Positions 27,635-37,345 of a stretch of DNA of 64,000 nt are shown one piece after another. This DNA is from Bact-08 sp964533215 (GTDB taxonomy: Bacteria > Bacteroidota > Bacteroidia > Bacteroidales > UBA932). Both the position numbers and the translations under genes were made by a program. Position 1 is the stretch's first letter. Every line of letters begins with the position of its first letter. Where the stretch lies: the NCBI GenBank assembly GCA_964533215.1, contig CAZHLJ010000002.1, positions 186,001 to 250,000 of the forward strand. Direction: 5' to 3'. The notes under the pieces are model-generated. The model saw only the letters and a list, made by a program, of their open reading frames with translations. It made no database searches and was not told the DNA's origin.

Positions 27635-28627
27635 ATGAAGATACTTATAACAGGTACGGCAGGGTTCATCGGATTTCATGCTGCCAGGCATTTCGCCGGC
27701 TTGGGCCACGATGTCGTTGGTCTGGACAATATCAACGACTACTATGATGTGGAGCTTAAGTATTCTCGTCTTTCTGAGACCGGGATCGATAAGTGTTCTA
27801 TTGTAGAGAAAAACTCTGTTCAGAGTTCAAAATATGCTACCTATAGATTTGTGAAAGGGGACTTGGTTGACAAGCCGTTCATTGATAATCTTTTTGAAAC
27901 AGAGAAATTTGATGTGGTCTGCAACCTTGCTGCTCAGGCAGGAGTCCGTTACTCAATCGATAACCCTTATGCATACCTGTCATCCAACATCATCGGCTTT
28001 CTAAACATCCTTGAGGCTTGCAGACATTTTCCGGTAAAGCATCTTGTATATGCCAGCTCCAGCAGTGTATATGGATCTAATGAAAAAGTCCCTTACAGTG
28101 AGCAGGACAAAGTAGATTCGCCAATGAGTCTTTATGCTGCGACAAAGAGAAGTGATGAATTAATGGCCCATGCATACTCTAAACTTTACAATATTCCGTC
28201 TACAGGGCTTCGTTTTTTTACTGTATATGGACCATGGGGAAGGCCGGACATGGCTCCGATGTTGTTTATGAAGGCCATTATTGAAGGAAATTCTATCAAT
28301 GTATTTAATTATGGTAATCTTTCCAGAGACTTCACATATATAGATGACATTATAAAAGGCCTTGCGGCAATTGTATTGAAGACACCGTCTGAACCTTATG
28401 GAATTTATAATATTGGCAACAGTAAACCAGTGGCTCTCATGGATTTTATTGCAGCCATTGAAAAGAGCACAGGCAAGAAGGCTAGACTGAATTTTGTTGA
28501 AATGCAGCCAGGTGATGTCTATCAGACATATGCAGACACCACTGCGCTGGAAAAAGATTTTGGCTACAGACCAGATACTCCTCTTCAAGAGGGTATCGAT
28601 AAGCTTTATGAATGGTCAGTTAAATAA
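27635..28627 (+). CDS. UDP-glucuronate 4-epimerase
   Basis: Short-chain dehydrogenase-type epimerase predicted to interconvert UDP-glucuronate and UDP-galacturonate. GTAGFIGFHAAR (7-18) binds NAD; DNINDYYDVELK, AAQAGVRYSIDNPYAY and the YAATKRSDE active site (YxxxK) closely resemble CapI/LpsL epimerases, as do RFFTVYGPWGRPDMA and FNYGNLSRDFTYIDDI. 330 residues, normal. Last gene of the GT2-LAB_N-GT39 operon, which suggests that galacturonate is the transferred sugar (inference). A TATATTTG box and REPIN element R2 follow. Confidence 0.92.
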   Translation: MKILITGTAGFIGFHAARHFAGLGHDVVGLDNINDYYDVELKYSRLSETGIDKCSIVEKNSVQSSKYATYRFVKGDLVDKPFIDNLFETEKFDVVCNLAAQAGVRYSIDNPYAYLSSNIIGFLNILEACRHFPVKHLVYASSSSVYGSNEKVPYSEQDKVDSPMSLYAATKRSDELMAHAYSKLYNIPSTGLRFFTVYGPWGRPDMAPMLFMKAIIEGNSINVFNYGNLSRDFTYIDDIIKGLAAIVLKTPSEPYGIYNIGNSKPVALMDFIAAIEKSTGKKARLNFVEMQPGDVYQTYADTTALEKDFGYRPDTPLQEGIDKLYEWSVK

Positions 28628-28664
28628 TTTTTTATATTTGTGTGAATAATTGATGTTAAAAACC

Positions 28665-28761
28665 GGAGTGCCACTCCAATTAACAAATATCTTACTTTCA
28701 GGTATTTATGGCATTGGGTCATAACAGATTGATTTATATTATATTACAAATTGGTTTGCCA
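28665..28761. repeat. REPIN-like element R2
   Basis: The left arm TGCCACTCCAATTAACAA (28669-28686) is preceded by GGAG, making a GGAGTG-C-CACTCC hairpin at 28665-28677. The right arm TTACAAATTGGTTTGCCA is at 28744-28761. The centre carries TTATG (28706-28710) and CATAA (28720-28724). The right arm ends one base before the ATG of the flavin reductase gene. Confidence 0.75.
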
Positions 28762-28762
28762 A

Positions 28763-29290
28763 ATGAAAAATCTTGGATATACCAAAATCGATCCAGCTAA
28801 AATTGAGGATAATCTGATAAAACTGATTGCCTCTGACTGGATGCTTGTTACTGCAGGGGATAAGGAGAAATTCAATACCATGACTGCCAATTGGGGTGGG
28901 GCTGGTTATCTCTGGAACAGGCCTGTGGTTTTTGTCTTTGTAAGACCTCAGAGGTATACTTACCATTTTACTGAGAGTAGTGAGTTTTTTACATTATCTT
29001 TTTTTGACCCAAATGATGAAAAAAAACGTAGGGCGTTGAATATTTGCGGAACAAAATCAGGCCGCGATTGTGATAAGGTTGCTGAGGCAGCACTCACACC
29101 TCTGTTTACAACTTTGGGAAACCCCACCTTTAAAGGAGCGCGTCTGGTTGTTGAATGTCGTAAGCTATATGCAGAATTTTTACATCCCGACTCCTTCATG
29201 GATGAAACGACTCTTCACTCTTACTATGAAGATGTTGAAACCTTGCATAAAATGTACATAGCAGAAGTTGTAAATGCTTGGATAAAATAA
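28763..29290 (+). CDS. Flavin reductase-like FMN-binding protein
   Basis: A 175-residue protein of the flavin reductase/flavoredoxin superfamily (split-barrel FMN binding). The core reads DWMLVTAGDKEKFNTMTANWGGAGYLWNR split by a loop, then VFVFVRPQRYTYHF and FFTLSFFD. The substrate is unknown; members often move electrons from NAD(P)H through FMN. ATG at 28763 is chosen; four in-frame codons upstream (from TTG 28751) are REPIN arm sequence. A hairpin terminator follows the stop. Confidence 0.85.
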   Translation: MKNLGYTKIDPAKIEDNLIKLIASDWMLVTAGDKEKFNTMTANWGGAGYLWNRPVVFVFVRPQRYTYHFTESSEFFTLSFFDPNDEKKRRALNICGTKSGRDCDKVAEAALTPLFTTLGNPTFKGARLVVECRKLYAEFLHPDSFMDETTLHSYYEDVETLHKMYIAEVVNAWIK

Positions 29291-29317
29291 AAGGCCCGGC
29301 AAATCTACCGGACCTTT
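29290..29317. terminator. Bidirectional terminator hairpin
   Basis: AAAGG-CCGG at the left pairs with CCGG-CCTTT at the right, with one mismatch and a loop of about 8. On the minus strand it is followed by TTTTATTTTA, so it mainly serves the TlpA gene; it also closes the plus-strand gene. Confidence 0.75.
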
Positions 29318-29339
29318 CAGATAAAACATTAGCTTTTGC

Positions 29340-30506
29340 TTACTTGGATATCATACTTTCAACCTTCTTGTAAAACTCCTCGCTCTCTCCGGATTCCCGG
29401 TATAGAATAGTTCCGTCCGGCCCTACAAGAATTTTTGTAGGAAAGCCCTGAACATTGAATTTGGCTACATAATCCTTGTCACCTGTGCCAATCAGAATAT
29501 TTGGCCAGTTCATCCCTTTTTTGTCAAGAACGGATTTCCAGTTGTCGATATCCTTATCATTTGCGACTCCGAATATTTCTAATTTATCCTTATGAGCCTC
29601 TCTGAATGCCTTCATATGAGGAACTCCTGACATACAAGGTCCACACCATGTACCCCAGAAGTCTATAATGACAAATTTTCCTCTGTAATCTTTCAGAGAG
29701 GGGGTAGAACCATCTGCACTTGCGTTTGAAGATATGTCAGGGCAAACCTTTCCTAAACCAGTATTCCGGTCACCATCAAGACGGTTGACTAAAGAGGCAT
29801 AAAAATAATTGTCTGCAAAACGTTTCCCATCAACTTTGGAGAATGCCTTGGAGAGATCCTGTGTTGTAATCTCTGAACGGATAAGCATATCTTCCATCAG
29901 CCACAGTGCTGCAATTGTATTAGGCCTCGAATTGATAAAGTCTGCCTTAATCTTGTAAAGGGTTCCCTCAAGATATTTCAACTTATCCTCCAATGTTGAT
30001 TTTTCTTTCTCTGAGATAGCTTTGTTTCTTTCGAGTCCGACGGTAATGTTGCCGAATTCATTCATTACAGGCATCATTTTCCTGTTCAATTCGGCAAGAT
30101 AGTCGTTTTCGCCACCATCAACAGGATATAAATCGATAAAATCTTTACCTTCCAAAGAACCGGTTACAGAAAAATTTGCCCCAGGATAAACGATGAGCCA
30201 TAAGTTTGAGCATTTAAAAGGATAATATCCATTACCATCAGGTGATTTGATAAATTGATCCTGACCGCTGAAAAAGAGTCTTGCAACCACTGGCTGGATT
30301 GTTGTACCCTTAAACACAAACGTACCATTTCCAGGATTTATTTTTTCTGCATTGGCTACATCCTTCTGCCCGAAGAAATTCACATATACCTGTTTGGCAG
30401 TTATGCCCTTTATATTGAATTTGATTTCAAATGAGTTGTCTGTCTGAGCAAAAAGCGTTGTGCTTGCCAGACAAAGTGATATTAGTATTAGATATAACTT
30501 TTTCAT
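29340..30506 (-). CDS. TlpA-like periplasmic thioredoxin protein with N-terminal DUF4369-like domain
   Basis: Exported 388-residue protein with signal peptide (KKLYLILISLCLASTTLFAQ). The N-terminal domain (about 24-130) is beta-rich and resembles DUF4369. A helical linker follows, and the C-terminal thioredoxin domain carries WGTWCGPCMS. Expected to be a periplasmic thiol-disulfide oxidoreductase of the TlpA/ResA family. ATG 30506 starts just after the stop of the preceding gene. Last gene of the sigma-FecR-SusC-SusD locus, so it may process cysteines in the imported substrate or in SusCD partners. Confidence 0.88.
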   Translation of the reverse strand: MKKLYLILISLCLASTTLFAQTDNSFEIKFNIKGITAKQVYVNFFGQKDVANAEKINPGNGTFVFKGTTIQPVVARLFFSGQDQFIKSPDGNGYYPFKCSNLWLIVYPGANFSVTGSLEGKDFIDLYPVDGGENDYLAELNRKMMPVMNEFGNITVGLERNKAISEKEKSTLEDKLKYLEGTLYKIKADFINSRPNTIAALWLMEDMLIRSEITTQDLSKAFSKVDGKRFADNYFYASLVNRLDGDRNTGLGKVCPDISSNASADGSTPSLKDYRGKFVIIDFWGTWCGPCMSGVPHMKAFREAHKDKLEIFGVANDKDIDNWKSVLDKKGMNWPNILIGTGDKDYVAKFNVQGFPTKILVGPDGTILYRESGESEEFYKKVESMISK

Positions 30507-30509
30507 CAA

Positions 30510-32015
30510 TTATTTGTTGAGTAGTTCGTTAATCATTAATTCCAGCATTCTTTCATTGTTGCCATCAATTCGGAAGTTTTTGAATATTATTCGCCCCTCC
30601 TTGTCAATAAGATAGTTTGAAGGGGCTCCCGGTGCAGTTAGATTGCCTCGCTTATCTTCCTCGTCTTTTAAAGGAGTGAAGCTATATCCGCTGGATTTGA
30701 TGAAAGGGACTACATACTCATCTTGTTCCGGAGCAATATTGATACCTATGTAGGCAACTTTATCCTTGCCGAATTTACGTATGACATTCTCAAAATTCGG
30801 AAATTCGCCCCTGCATGGGCCACAACCTGGAAACCAGTAGGTCAATAAGATAACCTTTCCTTTGAAGTCGGTAAGAGATGCTTTCCCTGGTTTAAGGTAC
30901 TGTTCAAGAGAGAATGGAGTTGCCGGCACTGCTATGGAATCCCTGATTTTCCAGATATCGGCATTTAACCCTGCTTCAGATTTGCCTAGTTTATTTCCAT
31001 ATTTTACAAGCGCATCACGAATATTATCTCCAGGGGTTTTTGCGTAAAATTTTACAAGCTGGTTATAGGCTATTTCAGTATTACCGGCAGCATCGTTTAT
31101 TTCTGCCTTAAGCAGGCTGATCATATCTGCAGCCCCGGAACCACGTTCCTGTTTACAAGCTTCAATAACAGTCAGAGCTTCCTTGGCTCTGTTCTCGGCC
31201 ATTAGAGTTTTAACCGTTATCAGTTCTTTGGCAAGATTGGCGCGACTAATCCAGCTTTTTTTATCATCATTCTGCGAAGCTGCCAACGATTGAGCAAGGT
31301 TGAGTGCTTTTTCGAGATTCTGCTGGAGATAAAAATAGAAAAAATCAGACATTCCGCTTGAAGACCAACCTGACTTTTCCGGAGGGTAACTGTTTTTTAA
31401 CTGAGTATATATTGCCTCTTTTTCTTTTGGATCTTTGACATACAAACCTAACCAATAAAGAGACTGTGCACCTCGTTCACTTTTTGGAAATAGTCTTGGC
31501 ATCTCCAGCATGCCTTTACGGTAAAGATTTGGGTCACTCTGCTTGAAACTGCTTCTGTAATAGAAGGCATAATCCGGATTAGAAGGTTCCGCCTCCATTG
31601 CCCTCTTCAAATATTCTCTGGCTCCGTTGAAATCTCCCCATCTCTCTCCATCTATCCATAATTCGGAAAATGCTTTCGCAAACTTAGGATCAATTTCTAC
31701 AGCCTTCAGCAGCCATGGTTTTGCTTTTGGACTCTCTACATCTGTATATGCCTCTCCTAATGCAAAAGGGACAATTGCTGATTTCGGAAATTGCTTAACC
31801 CAGACTTCGTACTGAGTGGCTAGTTCAGGGCTTTCCAGACCGATGTATTTTATAAATTTCTTATGTGCGGCAAGATCATTGGGATTGCTGACCACTAAAG
31901 ATTTAAGCTTGGCAAGAGTATTTGCGTCAACCGGCTCTTTTGCCTTGTGCGCACTATTTTGGCCCGATGCCAGTAACGGAATCACCGTCAATAGCATGAA
32001 TATATAATGTCTCAT
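30510..32015 (-). CDS. TPR-containing TlpA-like thioredoxin protein
   Basis: Exported 501-residue protein: signal peptide to about residue 19 (LLTVIPLLASGQ), then a long helical region with TPR-like repeats (for example PWLLKAVEIDPKFAKAF and REYLKRAMEAEPSNPDYAF), then a thioredoxin domain with YWFPGCGPCRGEF. The ATG at 32015 is chosen; the eight in-frame codons upstream (from TTG 32039) lie in REPIN element R3 and its edge. Second of two TlpA-type proteins after SusCD, 3 bases before the next ATG. Confidence 0.88.
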   Translation of the reverse strand: MRHYIFMLLTVIPLLASGQNSAHKAKEPVDANTLAKLKSLVVSNPNDLAAHKKFIKYIGLESPELATQYEVWVKQFPKSAIVPFALGEAYTDVESPKAKPWLLKAVEIDPKFAKAFSELWIDGERWGDFNGAREYLKRAMEAEPSNPDYAFYYRSSFKQSDPNLYRKGMLEMPRLFPKSERGAQSLYWLGLYVKDPKEKEAIYTQLKNSYPPEKSGWSSSGMSDFFYFYLQQNLEKALNLAQSLAASQNDDKKSWISRANLAKELITVKTLMAENRAKEALTVIEACKQERGSGAADMISLLKAEINDAAGNTEIAYNQLVKFYAKTPGDNIRDALVKYGNKLGKSEAGLNADIWKIRDSIAVPATPFSLEQYLKPGKASLTDFKGKVILLTYWFPGCGPCRGEFPNFENVIRKFGKDKVAYIGINIAPEQDEYVVPFIKSSGYSFTPLKDEEDKRGNLTAPGAPSNYLIDKEGRIIFKNFRIDGNNERMLELMINELLNK

Positions 32016-32027
32016 ATTATTTTTTAA

Positions 32028-32122
32028 GTGGCAAACCAATTTACAAATTACTCACAATCAGTAATTTATGGATACAGCCCATAACAATTTTATTTACTGA
32101 ATATTGTAAATTGGTTTGCCAC
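32028..32122. repeat. REPIN-like element R3, perfect 19-bp arms
   Basis: GTGGCAAACCAATTTACAA (32028-32046) and its exact reverse complement (32104-32122) bound a 95-bp element. Inside are nested inverted repeats CAGTAA/TTACTG and TTATGG/CCATAA. It fills the space between susD and the TPR-TlpA gene inside one operon, 12 bases before the downstream ATG. It is the best preserved copy in the window. Confidence 0.9.
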
Positions 32123-32133
32123 CCGCTTTTTTA

Positions 32134-33660
32134 TTAGTATGTATTTTGAATAATTATTCCATTACTGCTCTGAATCTCAGTGTTCGGAATCGGTGCTGCA
32201 AATCTTCTGGAATTTTTAGGAAGGGTGTAGGTGATTACACCGGAAGCAGGATTGATTGCAGAGTTGGTATATCCATAAAAGTTTCTGGTCAAATCAGGAA
32301 CATCATCACTCGATATTTCGTTATTGTTCAGTCGACGGATGTCATACCACCTTTGCGAGAACGGCATCTCCCTGCGTCTCTCCTGCAATATTTTGGTAAG
32401 AGCTTCATCCTTTGATGCAGCAGAAAGGTTTATGATATTGGAAGGAGCTTTGTTATCCATCCTTTTTGCCCTTAGCTGATTAACCGCAGCCATTGCCTCA
32501 GTAACCTTGTTCTGACGAGCCAGGCACTCAGCCTTGATAAGCAACATCTCGGCAACTGTCGGGCCGGAAGGAATCCTGTCCTTGAAGAAGAATACATATC
32601 CGGGATATTCATATGCAGGTTTGGTAAGTCCACGGTCATATGAGTAATTTTTAACCATGTGATACTTATACCTGAGATCATAGTTCTGGTCATAAAGCGA
32701 TAAAAGTTCTCTGCTAGGAATATACCACCATGACCCATGATTTATCATTCTGAAGTAGTAGAACTCTTTCCATTCCATCATGTCTGTCATATCTGTTTGA
32801 TTGTCATGAGTGTACGGATAATATACACGGACAGGCTGCCCACCAACTGTTACATTTGAGATAATGTTGCTATACCTCATGTCTACATTATAATCCATCA
32901 TTGCATTATGTTCACCAAGGGCAACCTCAGCGTAAGACAATGCTTTGGTGTAATCATTTCTGTTGAGGTAATATCTTGCCGCAAAGGCGTTGACAGCAGC
33001 TTTACTTGCCCTCCATGACTTGTATTTGTTGTTGACCTTTTCCAACTTAGTGTTTAGTTTCAAAGCTTCTGTCAAATCAGATTCAATCATCTCATATGTT
33101 TTTTGCAGAGTCTCCCTTGCAACCGGTTCCTCGAAACTTGTCGACTTCTTTAAAACCAGACCCATTTCATTTTTATTTGCATCTGTATAAGGCAGACAAT
33201 AGGTCTGGGCCAGAGTCCAAAGGCTATATGCTCTTATAAAATGAGATTCCTGGGTAAGTCTCTCTTTCTGGGCAGCACTGCCACTCACGTTAGGCAGATT
33301 GTTGAGGACCATATTAGCGGTGAATATTTTTTTGTATTCACCGGACCAGAAGGTCTCTCTTGTGTCAAAAGGAAGATTTGGGATATCCCAAGTTGCAAAT
33401 TCAACACTGGCAATAACATATATACTTGATTTAGCGTTGTATAGCTCAGGCAACAATCCATAGTCATCGCTGCTGTGTATTATAGTACGATTTGGTTCAC
33501 TGTAAAAATTGCCATAACTATTCAACAGATAATCCAGCTGGTCTGCTGTAGTCGGCACCAAGGATGAGTTTTTATTGGGTTTCTGATCCAGAAAATCGTT
33601 ACACGAATTTAATATCAGTGCGGTGCTTAGTAAAAGTATTGTAGATCTTAAAATTTTCAT
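32134..33660 (-). CDS. SusD/RagB-family outer-membrane lipoprotein
   Basis: Surface-exposed substrate-binding lid of a SusCD transporter. Lipobox LNSC (Cys20), then NDFLDQKPNKNSS, the usual SusD opening. Helical TPR-like segments (HFIRAYSLWTLAQTY) and the C-terminal ERRREMPFSQRWYDIRRLN are family hallmarks, ending with IPNTEIQSSNGIIIQN. 508 residues. ATG 33660, 12 bases after susC. No carbohydrate-active enzyme lies nearby, so the ligand is unknown. Confidence 0.94.
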   Translation of the reverse strand: MKILRSTILLLSTALILNSCNDFLDQKPNKNSSLVPTTADQLDYLLNSYGNFYSEPNRTIIHSSDDYGLLPELYNAKSSIYVIASVEFATWDIPNLPFDTRETFWSGEYKKIFTANMVLNNLPNVSGSAAQKERLTQESHFIRAYSLWTLAQTYCLPYTDANKNEMGLVLKKSTSFEEPVARETLQKTYEMIESDLTEALKLNTKLEKVNNKYKSWRASKAAVNAFAARYYLNRNDYTKALSYAEVALGEHNAMMDYNVDMRYSNIISNVTVGGQPVRVYYPYTHDNQTDMTDMMEWKEFYYFRMINHGSWWYIPSRELLSLYDQNYDLRYKYHMVKNYSYDRGLTKPAYEYPGYVFFFKDRIPSGPTVAEMLLIKAECLARQNKVTEAMAAVNQLRAKRMDNKAPSNIINLSAASKDEALTKILQERRREMPFSQRWYDIRRLNNNEISSDDVPDLTRNFYGYTNSAINPASGVITYTLPKNSRRFAAPIPNTEIQSSNGIIIQNTY

Positions 33661-33672
33661 AATCAATAGTTT

Positions 33673-36600
33673 TTATAGTCCTAAATTTAAACCAAAGGTG
33701 AAAGCTGCCTGAGGCCTCAAAGTACCCATAGGGAACTCCGGATCCTCGTTGTACTTGTTATTGGTAATGATAAATAAGTTATTGCCCTGAACATAAATTT
33801 TAGCAGAGTTTATACCGATTTTTTTCAGCAACTTCTTAGGCATATTGTATGTTATGTTCAACTCCTGCATCCTTATATGATTAGCATTTTGTACGAGGTA
33901 ATCCAGATATGGATAGAACCTGTCCCAGAAATAGTATCTAGGTTCCGACTTGCCGAAAGGAATAGGTACTCTATCGGAAGGGTTGGATTTCAAAATTTCC
34001 TGATAAAGTTTGTTAGGAATGGCTCCTCCATCTGACATGTTAGGATAATTGAAAGAGAACCCATTAAATACGTGACCGAATTTGCCGGTAATTATGAAAG
34101 AGAGGTCAAAGTCATAGATTTTAAAACTATTGCTGAAACCTATTGAATAAGGAGCAACCTTAGTACCCATGTTCAACATGTAGTCCCTTCCGTCTCCGGG
34201 AGTCCAACCAGTAAAATCATATAGATCCTCTCCTTTTCCCTGAACAACCGGTTGCCAGTTTGGACTTGCCTCTGTACCCTTGTTCACCACTCCTGCATAT
34301 TTAAACGACCAAAGGGTGTTTGCATCGTAACCCTGAACATAGGCAGAAGTTCCACCGTCATATAGTTCATAAGCTGAATAGGTGGCTTTGAATAATTTGT
34401 CAATTTTGTTTTTATTGTAGGAAAAATTGAAGTTACCGTTCCAGACGATATCATTATCCTTTATATTCATAGTGGATCCCAACTCAATTTCAATACCCCT
34501 GTTAGTCATCTCAGCCATATTGAGCTTCTGGCTGGTCGTGCCGTTTACAGCAGGGATACTCATGCTTACTATCAGATCCTTTCCCTTTTTGTTGTAAACG
34601 TCAATTTTACCGTACAGCTTGCCTCTGAACAAATCGAAGTCTGTACCGATATCAAACGTGCCGGTTTTTTCCCAACGGAGAGTTGGGTTGCCAAAGCTGC
34701 TGATTGATGCGGTATAGTCTTGGATATAAGAATTCTGAGTACCTCCAACAGAAATTAACGGCATAAAAGAGGTAGACTTATCCACATTACCGTTAAAGCC
34801 ATAGGTTGCACGCAATGAGAGTCTGTCCAGCCATTCAACTTGTTGAAGGAAATTCTCTTTGGAAATTGCCCAGCTTGCGCCTACCGACCAGAATGGTGCA
34901 TATCTATACTTTGGGTCATCTGTTATTAGATTGGAGGCATCAGTTCTTGCAGATCCAGATAGGGTATATTTTCTATCAAAGGTGTAGGATGCATTTGCAT
35001 ACATAGACAAATACCTGTCAGTACTATATGAGTAACTGTTTGTATATGGAAAAGTCTGGCTCCAACCTTCCCAGTCCGTAAGTTTATATACGCCGCTGCC
35101 ACCTACTCCATTAGGGAAGGTGCCTACTGTCAACTTCTCGTCGTTGTAACCGTATGTACGAGGGTTTTTAACAGTCTGATATACACGGTCTGAAATCTCA
35201 GATCCGGCAATAAAGCTTATCTGATGTTTTTCATTGAACTCTCTGTCGAAATTTACCTGATTCCTCCAGTTGGATGCTGTTGTATATGATCTGTTCTGAT
35301 CCAGAAAACCACCCTTAGGCAAATTTGCCGTAACTGTATTTGTTGTTCTGTCCCAAGAACTTGCTTGGTTGATTGTAGATCTGACAGTAAAAGAGGATTC
35401 GTTGTAGATATTTCTGGTATCGGTATTTAGTATTTCATACTGTATCTTGGAATCGAAAGTAAGTCCTTTAATTATTTTTATTGTCAGACCGCCCTGAACA
35501 CGGGCATTATACGTTTTTGTACTGAAGTTTCTGGATTCATTTTCCGAAATAGGGTTGTATGACCAGTCTGAATAAGGGAAAGATTTGTAAGGGACATATC
35601 TTTTTATGTTTGGCCAGTAATATGTGCTCGTAACATTCGCCCTTGTGCCATCTTCGTTTATCAGTTGCTGGTATGGAGTTCCAGAGTATATAGCCTCTGA
35701 TGTGTATAATTGGTCATTGTTCTTGCTGTCTTTCATTGAAAATGCACCAGAAAAATAGAGATCCAGCCATTTAAAGACCTTTGCGTTGGAACGATAGTTT
35801 ACAATATATTTCTTATCATTGCCACCTTGGTAATTTTTATCTGATCCTTCATACATCAAGGATAATACATTGGAGATTTTCTCGGAAGAGCTGGATATGT
35901 TTAAATTATATTGCTGACTGAAAGGATTTTGCAGCATATATTTTTTTATTTGCCCACGGTTGTCTATTTTCCTGAGCCTGTCAAGAGTTGCATTCAGATC
36001 TGCAGTAGAGAGGTAACCCAGTCTGTTCTCATTCATAGCTTCAACTGCAGCAGAATAACTTCCGGTGAGTTCAGAGTTGCTGTCAGAGATCGGACTCCAA
36101 GGACCGCCAAAGAATTCTGTAGCAAACCCCTTCTGCTCATAATCAATAATCTCACTGGAACTTGCATAAGGATTCTGATAGTTGATGTCTGTCTTGGGTG
36201 AGTACTTGAAGAATGTACTGAAATCAACCTTAACACCACCTTGTTTCTCTCCCTTGCCGGATTTTGATGTTACAACAATAACACCATTTGCAGAGCGTGC
36301 ACCCCAGATTGAAGTGGCAGCAGCATCTTTCAGAATAGTGATACTCTCCACATCATTAGGATTCAACGAACTAAGATTGCCCTGAATTGCAAACCCATCT
36401 ACCACTACCAATGGTTGAGCTGCTGCAGCCAAACTTGTCTGACCCCTTATTTCGAAGGTTACATTGCCATCGGCATCGGTTTTTGCCTGGACACCTGCAG
36501 ATGTTCCAATAATTCTCTGCCCTAAGTTTGTTGAAGGTTTTTCCAACTGCTCGGCTTTAATAATGTTGAAAGAACCAGTAGCTCTCTCCTTTGAGATAGT

Positions 36601-37269
36601 CTGATAACCTGTAACTACAACGTCTTGCAAAGCGATGTTGTCTATAGCCATCGCTATATTGACAATGGAAACCTTGCCAGAATATGTAATCTCTTTTGGG
36701 AGCATCCCTATAGAGGAAAAGATGAGCCTGTCTCCTGCTTTGGCCTCTAACGCATACTCTCCATTAATCCCTGAAAATGTAGCCTTCTTTGTTGTTACAT
36801 TTTGAATAGACACACCAGGAAAAGGCTGATTGTTTTCATCAACAACAGTTCCTTTAATCGTTTTGTCTGACTGTTTGCCATTCTGATCATCTGGAGAATC
36901 TATTTTTTCTCCAGATGCCGGTTTTTTGGATTGTTGTAAATAATTTAATGGCGAGATAATAATCTGCTTCTCAACTATTTTATAACCATATCCTGTATTT
37001 TTCAGGAGAAGGTCCAGAGCTGCATTTATCTCTGATTTTGTAACAGATAGCGATGCACGCTTGTTTACGTCAACAACGTTGTTGTTATAAACAAAAGTCA
37101 GGTCGGTCTGTTTTTCGATAGCCTTTAATATCTCCTTGATGGAAACGTTCTTTAAATCGACCGAAATGTTCTGAGCATTGGCACTGTTTGTTGCCAGAAG
37201 CAGACAAGACAGAACAACCAGAAAATGGAGCAAAGCCCGGAATCTGGGGAAAGGAATTGTTTTTCTCAT
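33673..37269 (-). CDS. SusC/RagA-family TonB-dependent transporter with STN domain
   Basis: Outer-membrane TonB-dependent channel of 1198 residues. Signal peptide to about residue 33, then a secretin/TonB N-terminal (STN) domain (about 37-105) that can signal to FecR, a carboxypeptidase-regulatory-like beta-sandwich (KGTVVDENNQPFPGVSI), a plug with the SusC signature (DVVVTGYQ, DGFAIQG, ILKDAAATSIWGARSANGVIVV) and a C-terminal barrel ending FTFGLNLGL. ATG 37269 chosen over TTG 37299. Forms a pair with SusD downstream; sigma and FecR genes upstream suggest substrate-induced control. Confidence 0.95.
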   Translation of the reverse strand: MRKTIPFPRFRALLHFLVVLSCLLLATNSANAQNISVDLKNVSIKEILKAIEKQTDLTFVYNNNVVDVNKRASLSVTKSEINAALDLLLKNTGYGYKIVEKQIIISPLNYLQQSKKPASGEKIDSPDDQNGKQSDKTIKGTVVDENNQPFPGVSIQNVTTKKATFSGINGEYALEAKAGDRLIFSSIGMLPKEITYSGKVSIVNIAMAIDNIALQDVVVTGYQTISKERATGSFNIIKAEQLEKPSTNLGQRIIGTSAGVQAKTDADGNVTFEIRGQTSLAAAAQPLVVVDGFAIQGNLSSLNPNDVESITILKDAAATSIWGARSANGVIVVTSKSGKGEKQGGVKVDFSTFFKYSPKTDINYQNPYASSSEIIDYEQKGFATEFFGGPWSPISDSNSELTGSYSAAVEAMNENRLGYLSTADLNATLDRLRKIDNRGQIKKYMLQNPFSQQYNLNISSSSEKISNVLSLMYEGSDKNYQGGNDKKYIVNYRSNAKVFKWLDLYFSGAFSMKDSKNNDQLYTSEAIYSGTPYQQLINEDGTRANVTSTYYWPNIKRYVPYKSFPYSDWSYNPISENESRNFSTKTYNARVQGGLTIKIIKGLTFDSKIQYEILNTDTRNIYNESSFTVRSTINQASSWDRTTNTVTANLPKGGFLDQNRSYTTASNWRNQVNFDREFNEKHQISFIAGSEISDRVYQTVKNPRTYGYNDEKLTVGTFPNGVGGSGVYKLTDWEGWSQTFPYTNSYSYSTDRYLSMYANASYTFDRKYTLSGSARTDASNLITDDPKYRYAPFWSVGASWAISKENFLQQVEWLDRLSLRATYGFNGNVDKSTSFMPLISVGGTQNSYIQDYTASISSFGNPTLRWEKTGTFDIGTDFDLFRGKLYGKIDVYNKKGKDLIVSMSIPAVNGTTSQKLNMAEMTNRGIEIELGSTMNIKDNDIVWNGNFNFSYNKNKIDKLFKATYSAYELYDGGTSAYVQGYDANTLWSFKYAGVVNKGTEASPNWQPVVQGKGEDLYDFTGWTPGDGRDYMLNMGTKVAPYSIGFSNSFKIYDFDLSFIITGKFGHVFNGFSFNYPNMSDGGAIPNKLYQEILKSNPSDRVPIPFGKSEPRYYFWDRFYPYLDYLVQNANHIRMQELNITYNMPKKLLKKIGINSAKIYVQGNNLFIITNNKYNEDPEFPMGTLRPQAAFTFGLNLGL

Positions 37270-37345
37270 AGATGTTAGTTTTTTGGATTGATTGTTCAAT
37301 TAATACACTGCTCAATCTAACCTCCCTCAAAATAACATCTTTTTT

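Noticed and set aside
28751..28762. TTG start giving MVCQ before the flavin reductase
   Set aside because: These codons are the right arm of REPIN element R2; the ATG at 28763 gives a normal family N-terminus.
32016..32039. TTG start giving MVCHLKNN before the TPR-TlpA protein
   Set aside because: The codons are REPIN element R3 sequence and its edge; the ATG at 32015 begins a proper signal peptide.
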